Source: DAONJL01 sp035405645 [NCBI: bacterium] | GTDB lineage: Bacteria; JAGOBX01; DAONJL01 | Reading direction: 5' to 3' | DNA: 25,674 bases | Assembly (NCBI GenBank): GCA_035405645.1 | Contig: DAONJL010000034.1 | Location: 1-25,674, forward strand | Shown: positions 17,749 to 24,996 of the stretch, one piece after another | How the letters are laid out: every line of letters starts with the position of its first letter | Position numbering within the stretch: position 1 is the first letter of the stretch | Made by a program: the position numbers and the translations under genes | Notes under the pieces: generated by a model | The model's input: the letters and a program-made list of their open reading frames with translations, nothing else | Database searches by the model: none | What the model was told of the DNA's origin: nothing

Positions 17749-18764
17749 AATATTTGATTACTTTTCTTATGTCGTTTTAATAAAAAAATAAAAAATGGGA
17801 CTCCAAGTAAAGAAGTCAAAATACCAACTGGTATTTCAACTGGATAAACTATAGAACGAGAAAGTGTATCAGTTATTAAAAGTAAAATACTGCCTGCTAA
17901 TGCTGATGCTATTAACAAATATTTATTATCAGAACCTATTATTAAACGCATAATATGTGGACAAATTAAACCAATAAAAGCAATTATTCCACTTACTGAA
18001 ACCGCTGATGCTGTTAATAAAGAAGAAAAAATTAATATAATCATCCTTACTTTTTTACAATTTATTCCAAGTGATTTTGCCTCTTCTTCACTTAATAAAA
18101 GTGCATTTAATTCTCGATAATAAGTATTTAATAATATTATTAATATTAAAATAATCGGCAACACTATCTTTACTGAATGCCAATTAGCTTTCCAGAATCC
18201 GCCCATTATCCAGAATATTATCTCTCGTAAATTTGGGTCTGATGATAAATATTGAATAAATGAAACAAGTGATGAAAAAAATAATGAAATAACCATACCT
18301 GATAAAATTAATCTTTCTTTTTGCAAATAACTATTTTTGACAGCAAGCAAATAAACAAAAAATGCTGTAAATATCGAAAATAAAAATGCGCCTGCTGTGA
18401 CAAATTTTAATGAAAATCCAAAATTAATAAAAAGTGCAGCACCAAATGATGCACCTGATGCAATACCTGTTGTATATGGTCCTGCCATTACATTTCTAAA
18501 TATTCCTTGCATTACACAACCACTTACTGCTAATGCTGCGCCAATTAAAATAGCAAGAATAATTCGCGGCAACCGAACAATAATAATTATTGTTTCAACA
18601 TACTCTGGTAAATTTGCATTATTATAAAAACCAATTTTATTTAACAATAACTTTATTACTTCTTTATATGTAATATTTGAATATCCTTGAAAAATGCTTA
18701 TAAAAAAAACGATTATCAAAATTATAAATAATAGTTCTATTATTATTATTTTATTTTTCTTCAT
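17745..18764 (-). CDS. ABC transporter permease, BtuC/FecCD family
   Basis: A polytopic permease of about 339 residues with some ten membrane helices, typical of B12/heme/siderophore importers. Family landmarks are RLPRIILAILIGAALAVSGCVMQGIFRN, here seen as three adjacent pieces RLPRIILAILIGAALA, VSGCVMQ and GIFRN, then LGVPFFIFLL at the end and the coupling-helix region LSEEEAKSLGI. The frame is open back to a GTG at 18800, but I prefer the ATG at 18764. It gives a normal short cytoplasmic N-terminus (MKKNKIIII) and only a 14-bp overlap with the binding-protein gene, against 50 bp for the GTG. Neither start has a clear Shine-Dalgarno. Confidence 0.92.
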   Translation of the reverse strand: MKKNKIIIIELLFIILIIVFFISIFQGYSNITYKEVIKLLLNKIGFYNNANLPEYVETIIIIVRLPRIILAILIGAALAVSGCVMQGIFRNVMAGPYTTGIASGASFGAALFINFGFSLKFVTAGAFLFSIFTAFFVYLLAVKNSYLQKERLILSGMVISLFFSSLVSFIQYLSSDPNLREIIFWIMGGFWKANWHSVKIVLPIILILIILLNTYYRELNALLLSEEEAKSLGINCKKVRMIILIFSSLLTASAVSVSGIIAFIGLICPHIMRLIIGSDNKYLLIASALAGSILLLITDTLSRSIVYPVEIPVGILTSLLGVPFFIFLLKRHKKSNQIL

Positions 18765-19617
18765 AAAAAAATTTATAAAATGCTTCAATTGCTTCAACAC
18801 ATCGAGGTGTGTAATTTGTATAGTATATTGGCACTTTTAAAATTTTATTTTTTTGAACTGCTTTTATTTTATGCCAAGCTTCTCTCTTTTTTATCTCATC
18901 TATACTTGCACCATATTCTTCAACTATAATTATATCTGGATTTTTCTCTATAATAAACTCATTACTTAAAATTGGAAATGCACCAACTAATTCGCTGCCT
19001 ATATTTTTTCCTCCAGCAAGTTCTATTAAATCATTTGTCAATGACCCTTTACCTCGTGTCTTGCCAAATGTTTTACCTGATTCAAAATATACAAGTGGTT
19101 TTTTATCAAATCTCTTTTGCTTTTCTACTATTTCATTTATTCGCTTTTTCATTAATGTTACTATTTTCTCTGCTTCTGAAGATTTTCCTATTATTTCGCC
19201 TATTTCTAATATTAATTTATATACATCATTTAATGTGCAGGTTGTTGTCCCATAGGTTTTGATTCCATATTCTTTAAATATTTCTGTTTGTGATTTAGAA
19301 CAAATTATTAAATCAGGTTTTAAACTTAATACCATTTCTATATTTACAGAACCATAACTACTTCCTATTTTTTTTATTTTCGATACCTCTGGTGGATAAT
19401 TACTATTTGAACTTACACCAACAATTCTATCACCTGCACCAAGTTCAAATATTATTTCTGTTGCTGCGGTTGTTAAGGATATAATCCGTTTTGGATACTC
19501 ATTTTTATTGCTTTTGCCCTCTCTTATATTCTTTTTGTTCTGGTTTAAATTACATTTAATTAAATTAAAACTTATAAATAATATACTAACTATATAAATT
19601 ATCTTTATTTTCTTCAT
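18751..19617 (-). CDS. periplasmic substrate-binding protein, BtuF/FepB-like
   Basis: The 288-residue binding protein of a class II ABC importer passes substrate from the periplasm to the permease. An N-terminal hydrophobic segment (about 5-20) ends at LIKC; this is close to a lipobox but has Lys before the Cys, so lipoprotein status is doubtful. The domain begins with PKRIISLTTAATEIIFELGAGDR then VGVSSNSNYPPE (two adjacent blocks), which is the classic BtuF opening. KPDLII marks the end of the first lobe and NPDIIIVEEYG the second. The end TPRCVEAIEAF matches the family. It begins 2 nt after the receptor stop codon. Corrinoid, heme or siderophore binding cannot be separated by eye. Confidence 0.92.
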   Translation of the reverse strand: MKKIKIIYIVSILFISFNLIKCNLNQNKKNIREGKSNKNEYPKRIISLTTAATEIIFELGAGDRIVGVSSNSNYPPEVSKIKKIGSSYGSVNIEMVLSLKPDLIICSKSQTEIFKEYGIKTYGTTTCTLNDVYKLILEIGEIIGKSSEAEKIVTLMKKRINEIVEKQKRFDKKPLVYFESGKTFGKTRGKGSLTNDLIELAGGKNIGSELVGAFPILSNEFIIEKNPDIIIVEEYGASIDEIKKREAWHKIKAVQKNKILKVPIYYTNYTPRCVEAIEAFYKFFYEEK

Positions 19618-19619
19618 CT

Positions 19620-21857
19620 TTAAAATTTTGAATTTATATATATTCCATAAGTTCTTCCATCAGAACCTTTATAGTAATAGTAATATTTCTTATCTAAAAT
19701 ATTATCACAAATTGCAATAATTTGAATAAATTTGTTAACTTGATATGTCACTCTTGAATTTAACATTTCAATTTTGTCATAACTACCAAATACACCATGC
19801 ACAGTATCAGAATTAGTATCTGTTGAAAATACTTCATCTTTATAATTATATGATAGATTAACTGTATATTTATCCTTGATGTAATCAAGTGATAAATTAA
19901 ACATTTTTTTCGGAATATATGGTAATTCCTTTCCGATACTTGCTGGATTGCCAATATTACTTATTACTTTTGTCTTTGTTAATGTAAAATTACTATTTAA
20001 AAATAAATGTTTTGATATATCCTGTTTAATTTCTATCTCTATTCCTTTTGCTTCGGCTTCGCCTATATTATCTTTTATTGTCATTTTACTATTAATATTT
20101 ACTGTATCATAATTTGTATTGTATAATGAATTTATATACATTACTTCACTTGCATTACATTGTCTTGAATAAATATAATCTTTCATTTTATTATTAAATA
20201 ATGCTAAATTAATCCTCGTTGAATTCTGAATTAAAAAATTACTTCCTATTTCAAATGAATTTACTTTTTCAGGTTTTAAATTTGGATTACCTAATCCAGC
20301 ATAAGTTGAATAAAAGTTCCGCTTATATAAATCATAAGATGATGGTGTATTAAACGCTGTCCCTCAGGATGCTCTCATTATTATTTTATTATTTATTTTA
20401 TATACTCCTGATATCTTTGGATTTATTGAATTCTCATCTCGCTCTGGATATCTTGTCTCTATATATTTTGTATATTTTTCATAGCCATCTTTTGTCTTCC
20501 AGATAGAATATCTAATTCCATTATATAGTGTTAATTTTTTATTTACTTCATATTCATCATTTATAAATATTCCTAATACATTTGATTTCCCACCATAATA
20601 TTCTGCTACATTTGTATCATATACAACTGAATTTTTGTCCTTCCAATTTGTTAACTTTTCTTTTTTACTATTTAATTCGCTCTCTACTATATCAATACCT
20701 GTTGTAACTAAATGATTCTCTATTTTCCAATATTTTATTTCACTTTGATAATAATTTTTTTCTTCTTTATTTGTCATTTTATAAGAAGTTGATGATGGAT
20801 AAGCATACCAATAATCTTCTTTTCCATTTCCAAAAGCAAACTTAACAGAATAATTATTGCCAATAAATTTATATGATAAATTAAACATATTTACAGGCGC
20901 TTCGCCATAATCAGACTCAAAATCATACCAATACAGTGTCATTCTTTTTATTGTGCCTGAATCATTTATAAAAACATTTCCTGTTTTTACCATATTTCCT
21001 GCTGTATCTGATAAATATGATGGCCCACCTTCATAACCATATTTATTATTTATATATGTATATGTTCCATCTAAATAATGTTTTTGTTTTATTGAATAAT
21101 TCAACTTTACATTTATTGCTTCATCTTCATAATAATTTTTTCCTTTATCGCCTATTAAAAATACAGTGCCGCCATTTTTATCAAGTGTTTTAATTGCGCC
21201 GGTTACTGTTGCTGTTGAACCATTTGTTGTTGCTGTTTTTGTCACATAATTGGTAACATAACCATCAGTTTTAAATTTTTGTCCTGATATTGACCAACCT
21301 AAATTATTTAATAAACCTGATACACCAAATTTTAATAATTTTGTATTATATGTTTCATATCCCATATTTATACTTCCTGAAATTTTTTCGGCTGGTTGTT
21401 TTGTTATTATATTTATCACGCCACCCATTGCATTATTCCCATATAATGCAGAAAATGGTCCTTTTGTTATTTCTATTCTATCTATTATATTTTCATTAAG
21501 CGGTATTCTTTGCCAGCGAATTATTGGAAGTCCATCAATTAAAAAAAGATTTCGTTCACTTACATAAGTACTATATATTCCTCTAATCACAGTAGCTGGC
21601 ATTATATCAGTTATTTTTGTTCTTCTATTATAAACACCTGCTTCTTTACCTATTATCTCATCCAATTTTTTATTTATATTTTTTTCAATTGTTTTATTAT
21701 CAATAATTGAAATAGAAGATGGTGCTTCAATAAGCATTTTTTCACTTCGTGTGGCAGTTATAACAATTTCACCGAAATCTAAAACAGAGGTATCAGCAAA
21801 TAAAAAAGTGAGTAAAAAAATAGAAATTAAAAAAATAAAAAACATTTTTTTAAACAT
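19620..21857 (-). pseudogene. TonB-dependent outer-membrane receptor interrupted by one in-frame TGA
   Basis: BtuB/heme-type receptor. It has a signal peptide (about 1-21), a TonB-box-like DFGEIVITATR, a plug domain (about 35-155, with RGIYSTYVSERNLFLIDGLP and GPFSALYGNNAMGGVINII) and a beta-barrel ending in aromatic Phe. The frame is open from 21857 to 20367, then reads TGA at 20364-20366, and then stays open in the same frame to TAA at 19620. That is 745 sense positions counting the TGA. The stop falls in the conserved barrel motif as RAS-stop-GTAFNTPSSYDLY, where relatives have Tyr, Phe or Trp, so a single TGG to TGA change explains it. Nothing else is broken. It is either a very recent nonsense mutation, a sequencing error or, less likely, recoding. 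AAGGAG precedes the ATG. The gene is first in the uptake operon. Confidence 0.88.
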
Positions 21858-21901
21858 ATTAAATCACTCCTTTCAAAAATTAAATAACACAAAAATAAAA
21901 T

Positions 21902-22054
21902 TCGTAGCACTAATTATTTAAAAAAAATTTTATTATCACCTCACTTCCATTAAAATTTTTGATTCAAAAAAATAATTTAAAAATATCATAGTAATTCTTA
22001 TTAAAAAAAATTTCAAAACAAAAATAGCACGAATTTTTAAATCGTAACACTAAT
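21902..22054. repeat. two direct copies of TCGTARCACTAAT in the receptor leader
   Basis: TCGTAGCACTAAT at 21902-21914 and TCGTAACACTAAT at 22042-22054 agree at 12 of 13 bases and are exactly 140 bp apart. The outer copy overlaps the likely -10 box and transcription start of the uptake operon, and the inner one lies in the leader about 45 nt before the start codon. A related partial form, TAGCACGAAT, is at 22025-22034. They could be operator sites or leader RNA elements; no known regulator box is recognised. Confidence 0.45.
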
Positions 22055-22081
22055 ATATATATATTTTTCTTTCTTTGTCAA
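22052..22081 (-). promoter_or_regulatory. promoter of the TonB receptor/uptake operon
   Basis: On the minus strand a perfect TTGACA (22081-22076) is followed by TATATT after 18 bp (22057-22052) or TATATA after 16 bp (22059-22054). Transcription would begin near 22045, giving a leader of about 190 nt before the ATG at 21857. The left end of a decayed mobile element begins only about 18 bp upstream of the -35 box. Confidence 0.6.
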
Positions 22082-22330
22082 GTAAAAAAATTTTTTTTAG
22101 GGTCAGACGTCCTTAAAGTCCTTATTTTATTATTATTTTATTTATATAAAAAATAATAAAATAATTATTAAAATAAAATTAACATATAATAAAAATAATT
22201 TTAGAATAAAAAATTAATTTTAAATAGTTATAAATTTGCGTTAACTTTTGCATTCCTATCAATTAGGCATAGCAATATAGAAAATAAAATATATAATCAT
22301 CAACAAATATCGCCAAACCTTTAAAAATTT

Positions 22331-22447
22331 AAAATAAAAAAATCAAAAAAACTTAAAAAAATTAAATTTGATAACAGCGAATTAATAGCAACTGAATTAA
22401 CAAAAAAACAAAAAGAAATATTACAACTTTTTAATTTTAACCTATAA
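22331..22447 (+). pseudogene. possible C-terminal remnant of an IS transposase
   Basis: A short open frame without a start ends at TAA 22445-22447 and reads ...FDNSELIATELTKKQKEIL then QLFNFNL. The ending (Thr/Ser-x-Glu/Lys-Gln-x-x-Ile-Leu) resembles the tail of IS1634/IS4-type transposases, which often finish with EQxEIL plus a short hydrophobic end. Only about 40 residues exist and no start codon or ribosome site precedes them. The family assignment is by-eye and weak. Confidence 0.25.
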
Positions 22448-22718
22448 TGTACAGCCTACCTAATATTGTGCCAGCCTAAATATTGGGAATTTGAGATATA
22501 AAGAAATAAATGATGAAAATTATTTTAAAGTATGCGCAGATTATATATACATCTTATTCCTGTAAAAGAAAAAAATTGAATATGAATCAGAAAATAATAA
22601 TTTTACTTCCACCTAAAAAACCAAGAAATAAAAGAGAAACGATGAATAATACAATAATAGAACAAATAAAGGGGCAAAATTTATAGGTAGAAAAAATAAA
22701 AAAAATATCTTTTAACAC

Positions 22719-22746
22719 TTGATAAATTAAAAAAATGTGGTATAAT
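22719..22746 (+). promoter_or_regulatory. strong promoter-like sequence ahead of the chimeric small frame
   Basis: TTGATA at 22719-22724, a 16-bp spacer and a perfect TATAAT at 22741-22746 with an extended TGG just before it. It is the best sigma70 match in the window. A ribosome site AAAGGAG (22767-22773) and an ATG at 22783 follow, so it once drove a real gene that is now cut at 22815 by the inserted element. It may also read into the transposase gene. Confidence 0.6.
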
Positions 22747-22782
22747 ATAAATAGAACTTAAAAATAAAAGGAGATAGTTGAT

Positions 22783-22872
22783 ATGTTTATTCATAGAATA
22801 AAGAAGGATTATAAGGGGTCAGACGTCCTTAAAGTCCTTATTTTATTATTAATTTATTTATATAAAAAATAA
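22783..22872 (+). pseudogene. 5' remnant of an interrupted gene, now a 29-residue chimeric frame
   Basis: ATG at 22783, preceded by AAAGGAG at good spacing and a strong promoter, encodes MFIHRIKKDY. The frame then crosses into the left end of the mobile element (from 22815) and continues as KGSDVLKVLILLLIYLYKK to TAA at 22870-22872. The first ten residues resemble the start of IS1634-like transposases (MFIRxxKK), but that is slight evidence. Clearly the original gene was cut by the insertion. The resulting peptide has a basic head and a hydrophobic tail; whether it is made or does anything is unknown. Confidence 0.4.
22815..22838 (+). repeat. left terminal inverted repeat of the Y1 element
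   Basis: The 24-bp end contains the 6-bp palindrome GACGTC and the direct repeat GTCC-TTAAA-GTCC. It pairs exactly with the end at 23996-24019. A third copy, lacking only the first G, is at 22100-22122 in the decayed element. Confidence 0.9.
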
Positions 22873-22990
22873 TAAAATAATTATTAAAATAAAATTAATT
22901 TATAATAAAAATATTTTTAATATATAAATTTAATTTAAAATAATTATAATTTTGCATTATAATAAGTTTAATAAAAGGAGGTAAAAAATA

Positions 22991-23980
22991 ATGGCAAGAG
23001 AATTAAGAATAGTAAAATCACAAACTTTTTACCATATTTTTACTCGTGGTAGTAGAAAAGGTTTATTATTTATCGAAGAAGACGATTATCTTTTCTTTCT
23101 AAATGAATTTATGAATTATAGTAATAAATTTTCAATAATAGTTTCTGTTTTTGTTTTAATGAGCACTCATCTACATTTTATTTTATACCTTATAGAAGAA
23201 AACTTATCAAAATTTTTACACGCTATTTTTACTAAATATGCTATTTATTTTAATAAAAAATATGAAAATACAGGTCATGTTTTTCAAGGTAGATTTGGTT
23301 ATAAAGAAATAAATGATGAAAATTATTTTAAAGTATGCGCTGATTATATACACCTAAATCCAGTAAAAGCAAAAATTGTAGATGTACCAGAAAATTATAA
23401 ATGGTCATCTTGTAAATATTATTTTAAATTAGAAGAAGTGCCAAAAAATTATCCAGTTGATATGCGGTTTTTATTAAATTATTATCAAAATAATACAAAT
23501 ACTGTTTTTGCAAATTATAAAAATCATTTATATAACATTTTAAATAAAGAAATTGAAATAGAAAAAATGCGTCAATTTGAAAAAGACATAGATAATTTAT
23601 ACAATCGTAGATGTGGTGATCCAATTAAAAAAGAAGTAAAACTCAAACGTCGAAAAGAAGATTTATTATATATTAAAACTTTTCAAAAAGAAGAAATAAT
23701 AAAGTATATTTTAAAATATTTTAAATTAAAAGATTTAAAAAGCAATTTGAATAAAAAATATTTTAATATAAAATTCAAAAGATTAGTTATTTATATATTA
23801 TTGTCATTAACTACAATAAAGTATTCTGATTTATTTGAAATAATTGAAAATACAAATAAAAAAACTATTTATAGCGCTAAAAAAGATGTTGAAATAAAAA
23901 TTAAAAATGATAATAAAATTAAATTAGAGTTAGATAAAATTATAACTTATATTAAAAAAAAGTTAAAAAATATAAAATAA
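22991..23980 (+). CDS. Y1_Tnp/RAYT-type HUH transposase
   Basis: The 329-residue single-strand transposase is related to IS200 TnpA and the REP-associated tyrosine transposases. The N-terminal YHIFTRGS is followed by the HUH motif in STHLHFILYL (His60, His62) and the segment GHVFQGRFGYKEI. The catalytic tyrosine is probably Tyr119 in CADYIHLNPVKAKIV. A long Lys-rich C-terminal domain (about 175-329) exceeds the roughly 150 residues of IS200 TnpA and fits the longer RAYT-like class. AGGAGG at 22976-22981 lies 9 nt before the ATG. The frame is undamaged, so the element may still be active. It is one of only two convincing plus-strand genes, consistent with its independent arrival. Confidence 0.92.
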   Translation: MARELRIVKSQTFYHIFTRGSRKGLLFIEEDDYLFFLNEFMNYSNKFSIIVSVFVLMSTHLHFILYLIEENLSKFLHAIFTKYAIYFNKKYENTGHVFQGRFGYKEINDENYFKVCADYIHLNPVKAKIVDVPENYKWSSCKYYFKLEEVPKNYPVDMRFLLNYYQNNTNTVFANYKNHLYNILNKEIEIEKMRQFEKDIDNLYNRRCGDPIKKEVKLKRRKEDLLYIKTFQKEEIIKYILKYFKLKDLKSNLNKKYFNIKFKRLVIYILLSLTTIKYSDLFEIIENTNKKTIYSAKKDVEIKIKNDNKIKLELDKIITYIKKKLKNIK

Positions 23981-23995
23981 GTATATAATAAAAAA

Positions 23996-24019
23996 AGGAC
24001 TTTAAGGACGTCTGACCCC
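23996..24019 (-). repeat. right terminal inverted repeat of the Y1 element
   Basis: Exact reverse complement of 22815-22838. It reads AGGACTTTAAGGACGTC followed by TGACCCC on the plus strand and ends 4 bases before the stop codon of the PorV-like gene on the opposite strand. Confidence 0.9.
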
Positions 24020-24023
24020 CTTA

Positions 24024-24923
24024 TTAAAATAAATAAGATAATGAGAATTTATGATTATCTTCGCCTACATCAGATAATTTTGATTGAAATGAATAATTTA
24101 TCTTTACTTTTTCTAAATATTTTATTCCAAGTCCTGCTGTAAATGAACCATCATTCAAACCCATTCGCAATATAAAATTTTTATTTACATTATATTCTGC
24201 ACCTACATAAACAAGATAATCTCTATCTCCTTTATCATCATCTGTTGATACTAAATCAAATGCACCTAATATTTCGTCCATTATTTTTGCTGATATTCCT
24301 ATTTTATACTCTATATTTGGCTTCTCGCTATTAAAATCTGTTGCTACATTTCTTAACATTATTCCATATTTTATATCTTTTATATTTAATTCACTAAATT
24401 GTTTTTTTGATTTTATTAATAATGATACATCAAAACCTATTCCAGCGCCTGCTGCGGTACCACCACTTGTTATCTTTGTATTTATCATATATCTTTTTAT
24501 ATTTAAGCCAAGTGCTGCATTTTCTCTTAATTTAGTGCCAAAGCCCAATATATATACATCATCATCCCATTTATTTGTTCTTGATGTTGTGAGAAACCCT
24601 TCTTCTAAATTTGCATCGTGATGTATCCATGCAAAACCTATTCCTACTCCTTTGCCTAATGGATGAACTAATGATAGATATTCCTGATATATTCCCACAT
24701 TAAATACATTTGAATGTTGAAATCCTATCTCATTATTTTGTATTAATCCTAATCCTGCTGGATTCCAATATACTGCATCAACATCATCTGCTACTGCTAC
24801 TCCAGCGCCGCCCATTGCACTTGGTCTTGGTCCTGGTTGATAATCACTATATATAGCACAAATTCCACTACCTGCCATTATTACTAACATCACAAAAATA
24901 ATAAAATTTAATTTTTTTAACAT
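24024..24923 (-). CDS. outer-membrane protein, UPF0164/PorV-like
   Basis: The 299-residue protein has a signal peptide (about 1-23, ending near GICA) and the conserved opening GPRPSAMGGAGVAVADDVDA followed by VYWNPAGL, a hallmark of UPF0164/PorV and related FadL-like barrels. The rest is alternating beta-type sequence (for example KNFILRMGLNDGSFTAGLGI) and ends in FSLSYLF with the terminal Phe expected of a barrel. It probably sits in the outer membrane and may help export or anchor surface proteins such as its upstream neighbour (inference from PorV). GGAGG (24935-24931) lies 7 nt before the ATG. The mobile element ends 4 bases beyond the stop codon, so no own terminator remains on that side. 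Confidence 0.82.
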   Translation of the reverse strand: MLKKLNFIIFVMLVIMAGSGICAIYSDYQPGPRPSAMGGAGVAVADDVDAVYWNPAGLGLIQNNEIGFQHSNVFNVGIYQEYLSLVHPLGKGVGIGFAWIHHDANLEEGFLTTSRTNKWDDDVYILGFGTKLRENAALGLNIKRYMINTKITSGGTAAGAGIGFDVSLLIKSKKQFSELNIKDIKYGIMLRNVATDFNSEKPNIEYKIGISAKIMDEILGAFDLVSTDDDKGDRDYLVYVGAEYNVNKNFILRMGLNDGSFTAGLGIKYLEKVKINYSFQSKLSDVGEDNHKFSLSYLF

Positions 24924-24951
24924 TTTTTAACCTCCAATTATTATTTTAAAA

Positions 24952-24976
24952 GGCTCTCTGTTTTTTTCAGAGAGCC
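24952..24976 (-). terminator. hairpin terminator after the surface-protein gene
   Basis: A perfect 9-bp stem GGCTCTCTG (24952-24960) pairs with CAGAGAGCC (24968-24976) around a T7 loop. On the minus strand it follows the stop codon at 24997 by about 20 nt and is followed by a short T-run (TTTTAAAATAAT). It lies just ahead of the ribosome site of the PorV-like gene, so the two genes are probably partly uncoupled. Confidence 0.75.
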
Positions 24977-24996
24977 CTTCTCTTCTTAATTTTCCT

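Larger units (their letters stand above)
22100..22814 (+). mobile_element. decayed copy of the Y1-transposase element with foreign debris
   Basis: From 22100 about 95 bp match the left end of the intact element at 22816 with about three mismatches, including the terminal GGGTCAGACGTCC and the subterminal hairpin arms. After about 22240 the match is lost. At 22497-22537 there are 41 bases identical to 23300-23340 inside the intact transposase gene (encoding KEINDENYFKVCADY), and weaker similarity continues to about 22606, where stops appear. The N-terminal part, most of the C-terminal part and the right-hand inverted end are missing. The stretch therefore holds a truncated, rearranged relative with unrelated material between its pieces; no intact gene is present. 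Confidence 0.8.
22815..24019 (+). mobile_element. intact Y1-transposase (REP-associated type) element with 24-bp inverted ends
   Basis: The left end 22815-22838 begins GGGGTCAGACGTCC and is the exact reverse complement of 23996-24019 at the right end (24 of 24 bases). The left end continues with a 13-bp subterminal inverted pair: TTATTTTATTATT (22838-22850) and its complement (22868-22880) around a 17-base loop, the kind of hairpin HUH transposases recognise. One transposase gene lies inside. On the right the end abuts the stop codon of the PorV-like gene (24024-24026), with a fifth C at 24020. No target duplication is evident, as expected for HUH elements. Confidence 0.85.

Noticed and set aside
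20364-20366. Genome-wide UGA recoding (code 4 or 25) to explain the receptor TGA
   Set aside because: UGA ends two genes in ATGA overlaps with the next start codon, and many long genes are intact with TGG for Trp, so the standard code holds.
20364-20366. Selenocysteine at the receptor TGA
   Set aside because: The motif position needs an aromatic residue, not Cys, and I see no convincing hairpin after the codon.
21858-22050. Cobalamin riboswitch in the receptor leader
   Set aside because: Neither a GCCACTG B12 box nor the GGGAA/GGTG core is visible on the minus strand. A covariance search would settle it.
22100-24019. CRISPR array or REPIN cluster suggested by repeated GTCAGACGTCC
   Set aside because: Only three copies, all at transposase-element ends; no regular spacers.
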